From the NCBI RefSeq assembly GCF_018614415.1, contig NZ_JAGGOO010000144.1:1-64000 (forward strand): a stretch of DNA of 64,000 nt, read 5' to 3'. Shown piece after piece: positions 61,071 through 64,000 of this stretch. How positions within the stretch are numbered: position 1 is the stretch's first letter; each line of letters starts with the position of its first letter. Both the position numbers and the translations under genes were made by a program. The stretch comes from Streptomyces sp. ISL-12 (lineage in GTDB: Bacteria > Actinomycetota > Actinomycetes > Streptomycetales > Streptomycetaceae). The notes below the pieces were generated by a model. It was given only the letters and a program-made list of their open reading frames with translations, was not told the origin of the DNA and ran no database searches.

Positions 61071-61694
61071 TCACCGGTCGCGGCCGGCGTCGTCGGCCAG
61101 TAGTGGTGAGTGGGCCAACACGACGACGGATGTGGCCACGGCTGCGGCGGCGAGGGCGGCCAGGGCGACGAACAGTCCGCCGTGCACCTCCTCGCCGAAG
61201 ATCAGGGTGCCCCACAGGATGGAGAGGACCGGGTCGCCGAGGGAAAGCCCGGGCTGGGTGGCCAGCAGAGGGCCCGCGTGAACTGCCGATTGCAGCAGGA
61301 ACATCGATCCGGCGCCGGCGATGATCATGCCGTAGAACTGCCAGCCGGTGAGCAGGCCGCCGATCCCCTGGGAGGCGGTGTCGGTCATGCCCTTGATCAA
61401 GGCGGCGGTCAGGGCGAAGCCGCAGCTCGTGGTCGTGCCCAGGACGGCCGCCTTGCGCGCCGCTCCGGTCGTCAGTCGCGCCCACCACACCCCGGCGGCG
61501 ATCAGCAGCACGTTGGCTCCCAGGGCGAGTGCCCACAGCAGGCCGGAGACGCCGGTGGTGGATCCCTCGGACGGCGAGAGGCTCAGCAGCATGCCGGCCA
61601 GGCCGGCCGCCGTCACCGCGGCGGCCGCCCACTCGCGTTGGGTGGTGCGGCGGGCCCGGGACGCGGTGAGCACGCCACGGAGGGTGGCGGGCAC
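61071..61694 (-). CDS. DMT-type membrane transporter, shorter than usual
   Basis: 207 residues with about six membrane segments, for example GLLWALALGANVLLIAAGVW and GWQFYGMIIAGAGSMFLLQS, and the EamA-like end PVLSILWGTLIFGEEV. Family members usually have about ten segments and 280-300 residues, so 80-90 N-terminal residues are missing. It nevertheless starts right behind an operator-like repeat shared with the divergent ArsR gene, so it may be expressed in this form. Confidence 0.65.
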   Translation of the reverse strand: MPATLRGVLTASRARRTTQREWAAAAVTAAGLAGMLLSLSPSEGSTTGVSGLLWALALGANVLLIAAGVWWARLTTGAARKAAVLGTTTSCGFALTAALIKGMTDTASQGIGGLLTGWQFYGMIIAGAGSMFLLQSAVHAGPLLATQPGLSLGDPVLSILWGTLIFGEEVHGGLFVALAALAAAAVATSVVVLAHSPLLADDAGRDR

Positions 61695-61708
61695 GTCGAC
61701 TCCTTGAT

Positions 61709-61769
61709 TCGACGCCCGTCAATGCCTCTCTGAGTCTCGGAGCTTGCCACCCGTATCGACGGGTGTCAA
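61709..61769. promoter_or_regulatory. paired ArsR-type operator repeats
   Basis: TCGACGCCCGTCAA (61709-61722) and TCGACGGGTGTCAA (61756-61769) are near-identical 14-mers in the short divergent region, one close to each gene start. Such paired sites fit autorepression by the ArsR protein and joint control of the transporter gene. Confidence 0.6.
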
Positions 61770-61778
61770 CATAGACGC

Positions 61779-62144
61779 ATGTCGAAGTCAGAGGTCGTGG
61801 ACCTGCCCGTCCCGGAGGACAGCGACGTCGTGCCGTGCTGCCCGCCGATCACCGCCGGGGAGCTGTCCCGGGCTGACGCGGAGAAGATGGCCGCCATGTT
61901 CAAGGCACTCTCGGACCCGGTGCGCCTGCGGCTGTTCTCCAAGGTCGCCTCCCACCCGGGCGGCGAGGCGTGCGTGTGCGACATCGCCGACGTCGGCGTC
62001 TCCCAGCCGACCGTCTCCCACCACCTCAAGAAGCTGCGCGAGGCCGGACTGCTGACCTCCGAGCGGCGCGGCACCTGGGTCTATTACCAGGTCGCCCCGT
62101 CCGTGGTAGCGGCCATGGCGGCCATGCTCGACCTCCGCGGCTGA
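61779..62144 (+). CDS. ArsR-family metalloregulator
   Basis: 121 residues. The winged helix carries EACVCDIADVGVSQPTVSHH, with the CVC pair on the metal-sensing helix of arsenite sensors, and LKKLREAGLLTSERRGTWVY. An extra Cys pair (VVPCCPPI) lies near the N-terminus and may join in As(III) binding. It probably represses itself and neighbouring resistance genes until arsenite binds. ATG 61779 is the start. Confidence 0.9.
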   Translation: MSKSEVVDLPVPEDSDVVPCCPPITAGELSRADAEKMAAMFKALSDPVRLRLFSKVASHPGGEACVCDIADVGVSQPTVSHHLKKLREAGLLTSERRGTWVYYQVAPSVVAAMAAMLDLRG

Positions 62145-62169
62145 CCGCCGCCATGAGTCGGCTCCGCAG

Positions 62170-62517
62170 TCAGGCGCCGCAGCCGGGCGGGCAGCAGTAC
62201 AGCAGGTACTCCTTGAGGGTCTCCAGGCGATGGGCCATGGTGGCACCGTCGGCACGGTAGAAGACCTGCTTGCCCTCTTTGCGGGAGAGGACCAGACCGC
62301 CACGGCGCAGCAGGTTCAGGTGCTCGGAGGCGGTTGACGGCTTGAGGCCGCATCGCTCGGCGATCTCCCCGACGGCCAACTCTCGGCCCCCCGCGAACTG
62401 TCGCATGACCAGTTGGCGGGTCTCGCTCGCCAGAGCCTTGAGGAAGTCGGCCGTCGCCGGGTCGACGTCCTCGCCCGCACCGCCACCTGCCACTTCCTCA
62501 CCTGATCCGCGACCCAT
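62170..62517 (-). CDS. second ArsR-family regulator
   Basis: 115 residues. The winged helix is LAVGEIAERCGLKPSTASEH followed by LNLLRRGGLVLSRKEGKQVF. The end YLLYCCPPGCG contributes three cysteines that may bind a metalloid. It lacks the CVC motif of its neighbour, so the sensing site differs. It diverges from the flavin monooxygenase gene across about 45 bases, which it probably controls. Confidence 0.85.
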   Translation of the reverse strand: MGRGSGEEVAGGGAGEDVDPATADFLKALASETRQLVMRQFAGGRELAVGEIAERCGLKPSTASEHLNLLRRGGLVLSRKEGKQVFYRADGATMAHRLETLKEYLLYCCPPGCGA

Positions 62518-62563
62518 ATTTCGTCACTTCCCGAAACGACGACGCTTACAGGAGAAGGTTCTC

Positions 62564-63610
62564 ATGGAGCACCACGCCGACCTCATCGTCCTCGGCGCCG
62601 GCCAGTCCGGTCTGGCCACAGCCGCCCTCGCCCCGCGCCACGGCTTCGCCCGCACGCTCGTCCTGGAGGCCGCCGACCAGGCCGGCGGGGCCTGGCCGCG
62701 CTACTACGACAGCCTCACCCTGTTCTCCCCCGCCCGGTACTCGTCGCTCCCCGGCATGCGCTTTCCCGGCGACGGCGACCGTTACCCGACGAGGGACGAG
62801 GTGGTCGCCTACCTGCGCGCCTACGCCCGCCGGCTCGACGCCGACATCCGCACCTCCACCACTGTCACCTCGGTGCTGCCCCGCGACGGCGCCTGGACGG
62901 TGCGGGCGGAGGACGGTGCCGCGTTCACGGCGCGTGCGGTCGTGGCCGCCACCGGCGCCTTCCGCAGCCCGTACACCCCGGACGTGCCCGGGCGTGAGGA
63001 GTTCGCCGGGCAGTGGCTGCACGCCGCCGGCTACCGCAGCCCCGAACCGTTCACCGGCGGACGTGTCGTGGTCGTGGGCGGCGGCAACTCGGCCATCCAG
63101 ATCGCCGCCGAACTCGGCGCGGTCGCCGAGACCACGCTGGTCAGCCGCCGGCCCATCGGCTGGACGCGGCAGCGTCCGCTGGGCCGGGACATCCACTGGT
63201 GGCTCCTGCGCACCGGGTTCGACATCGCCCCGCTGAGCCGGATCCTGGAGAAGGCACCGGTGTCCGTCCTCGACGACGGCCGCTACCGCACGGCTCTCGA
63301 AGCCCACGGCGTCCAGCGGCGCGAGATGTTCGCTCGCCTGACGCCCGACGGTGTCGTATGGGCCGACGGCACCAAGGAACCGGTCGACACGATCATCTGG
63401 GCCACCGGATACCGCCTCGCCTTTCCCTACCTTGACGGCAGCGGCGCCCTGGACGCCGACGGCAGGCCCCGGCACCGCGGCGGCATCGCCACCGTTCCGG
63501 GGCTCGGCTTCGTCGGGATCGAGTTCCAGCGCAGCTTCTCCTCCAACACCCTTCGTGGCGTTGGCCGCGACGCCGCGCACGTGCTGTCCCGGCTCAGTCG
63601 CTCACGCTGA
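62564..63610 (+). CDS. flavin-dependent monooxygenase (ArsO-like)
   Basis: 348 residues. FAD binding is by LIVLGAGQSGLATAALAPRH, NADPH binding by VVVVGGGNSAIQIAAELGA, and IIWATGYR is the C-terminal flavoprotein motif. The build matches the flavin-containing monooxygenase group that is often linked to ars loci under the name ArsO. Two ArsR genes next to it support a metalloid role (inference). ATG 62564 follows AGGAGAAGG. Confidence 0.8.
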   Translation: MEHHADLIVLGAGQSGLATAALAPRHGFARTLVLEAADQAGGAWPRYYDSLTLFSPARYSSLPGMRFPGDGDRYPTRDEVVAYLRAYARRLDADIRTSTTVTSVLPRDGAWTVRAEDGAAFTARAVVAATGAFRSPYTPDVPGREEFAGQWLHAAGYRSPEPFTGGRVVVVGGGNSAIQIAAELGAVAETTLVSRRPIGWTRQRPLGRDIHWWLLRTGFDIAPLSRILEKAPVSVLDDGRYRTALEAHGVQRREMFARLTPDGVVWADGTKEPVDTIIWATGYRLAFPYLDGSGALDADGRPRHRGGIATVPGLGFVGIEFQRSFSSNTLRGVGRDAAHVLSRLSRSR

Positions 63611-63707
63611 CGACGGCGTTGCGGACACGTGCCGCTCCGGACTGTTGGAGGGGCAGCACAGTCCGACAACCAGCCCCTGGGCGTGCCGTCCGGGCCGGGG
63701 CGCGGAG

Positions 63708-64000
63708 TCAGCTGTCCAGTTGGCGCGCGATCTGGCGGGCGGCCTCGCGGGCCGGGCGGCCCACGCCGATCAGAGTGGCGGAGGCAGGGCCGGTCCAGTC
63801 GCCGTAACCGAGCAGGTGCAGGCGGGGTTCGCCGACAGCTCGGGTGCCGGAGGTCGCGACGCGGCCACGCGGGCCGCGCAGTCCCAGCGGGCCGAGGTGG
63901 GCCAGGGCGGGCCGGAAGCCGGTGCACCAGATGATCGCGTCCGCCTCCGACCGGCTACCGTCGTCCCACTGGACGCCGGTGGCGGTGAGCCGGCGGAACA
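63708..64000 (-). CDS. second flavin-dependent monooxygenase, partial (runs off window)
   Basis: Only the last 97 codons are inside the window; the 5' part lies beyond 64000. Visible are WDDGSRSEADAIIWCTGFRP, LHLLGYGDWTGPASATLIGV and a C-terminal REAARQIARQLDS before the stop at 63708. It has the same flavoprotein C-terminal motif as the preceding gene and converges on it, so it is probably another ArsO-type or NAD(P)-binding monooxygenase. Confidence 0.75.
   Translation of the reverse strand, partial: FRRLTATGVQWDDGSRSEADAIIWCTGFRPALAHLGPLGLRGPRGRVATSGTRAVGEPRLHLLGYGDWTGPASATLIGVGRPAREAARQIARQLDS

Noticed and set aside
1..64000. CRISPR arrays, tRNA or rRNA genes
   Set aside because: No regularly spaced repeats and no cloverleaf-like or rRNA sequences were noticed on reading; the Cas4-like gene is not near any array.

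Overview
The window is high-GC actinobacterial DNA and almost certainly Streptomyces. The pointers are strong GC bias at third codon positions, three BTAD-type (SARP-class) regulators, a type II polyketide synthase, GTG starts, GTGA/ATGA stop-start overlaps, and small Streptomyces families (DUF5133- and DUF6098-like, YrhK, ANTAR, STAS).

Region 1 (about 1.9-33.5 kb) is a type II (aromatic) polyketide gene cluster. Its core is KS-alpha, KS-beta (chain length factor) and ACP, with a free acyltransferase and a KSIII-like protein whose catalytic residues read Ser-His-Asp, so a non-acetate starter unit is likely. Ring formation is covered by a didomain aromatase/cyclase, an ActIII-like ketoreductase and an ActIV-like metallo-beta-lactamase-fold cyclase/thioesterase. 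Tailoring candidates are two luciferase-like monooxygenases, a flavin reductase, a class A FAD hydroxylase, two quinone-oxidoreductase-like MDR proteins, an Old Yellow Enzyme homologue, an ABM monooxygenase, a SnoaL-like protein, a second SDR, an APH-fold kinase and an amidohydrolase. Control and export are represented by two small SARPs, a 1090-residue BTAD-NB-ARC-TPR regulator with a consensus CRP box upstream, a MarR/EmrB-type pair with a palindromic operator, and a polar amino-acid ABC importer. No sugar biosynthesis or glycosyltransferase genes are seen.

Region 2 (about 34.0-51.2 kb) looks like a separate genomic island. It lies between two imperfect direct repeats, each a remnant of the 3' end of an RNA (uracil-5-) methyltransferase gene, which I read as old attachment sites. 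Its centre is a tightly overlapping four-gene operon: a pPIWI_RE protein, a DinG/XPD-like Fe-S helicase, a zinc-ribbon nuclease-like protein, and a protein with two Cas4-like cysteine sets. A Ser/Thr kinase is divergently transcribed across a 33-bp spacer that holds a 12-bp palindrome. A BTAD/NB-ARC/TPR STAND protein, a translationally coupled pair with an excisionase-like HTH protein, a Doc/ribbon-helix-helix toxin-antitoxin pair and decayed gene fragments follow. This is most likely an anti-phage or anti-plasmid defence island, and it is the most unusual part of the window. No integrase is visible.

Region 3 (about 51.5-64 kb) holds stress and signalling genes: DUF6098- and DUF5133-like proteins, a CBS protein, an ANTAR protein, a HATPase anti-sigma-like protein, a STAS protein, a hemerythrin and a ferritin-like protein. 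A complete IS256-family element with an 8-bp target duplication is inserted in a ZIP-type metal transporter pseudogene. The window ends in an arsenic-type locus with two ArsR regulators, a flavin monooxygenase, a shortened DMT transporter and a partial second monooxygenase. Several genes in regions 2 and 3 are frameshifted, which suggests an accessory part of the chromosome under decay.
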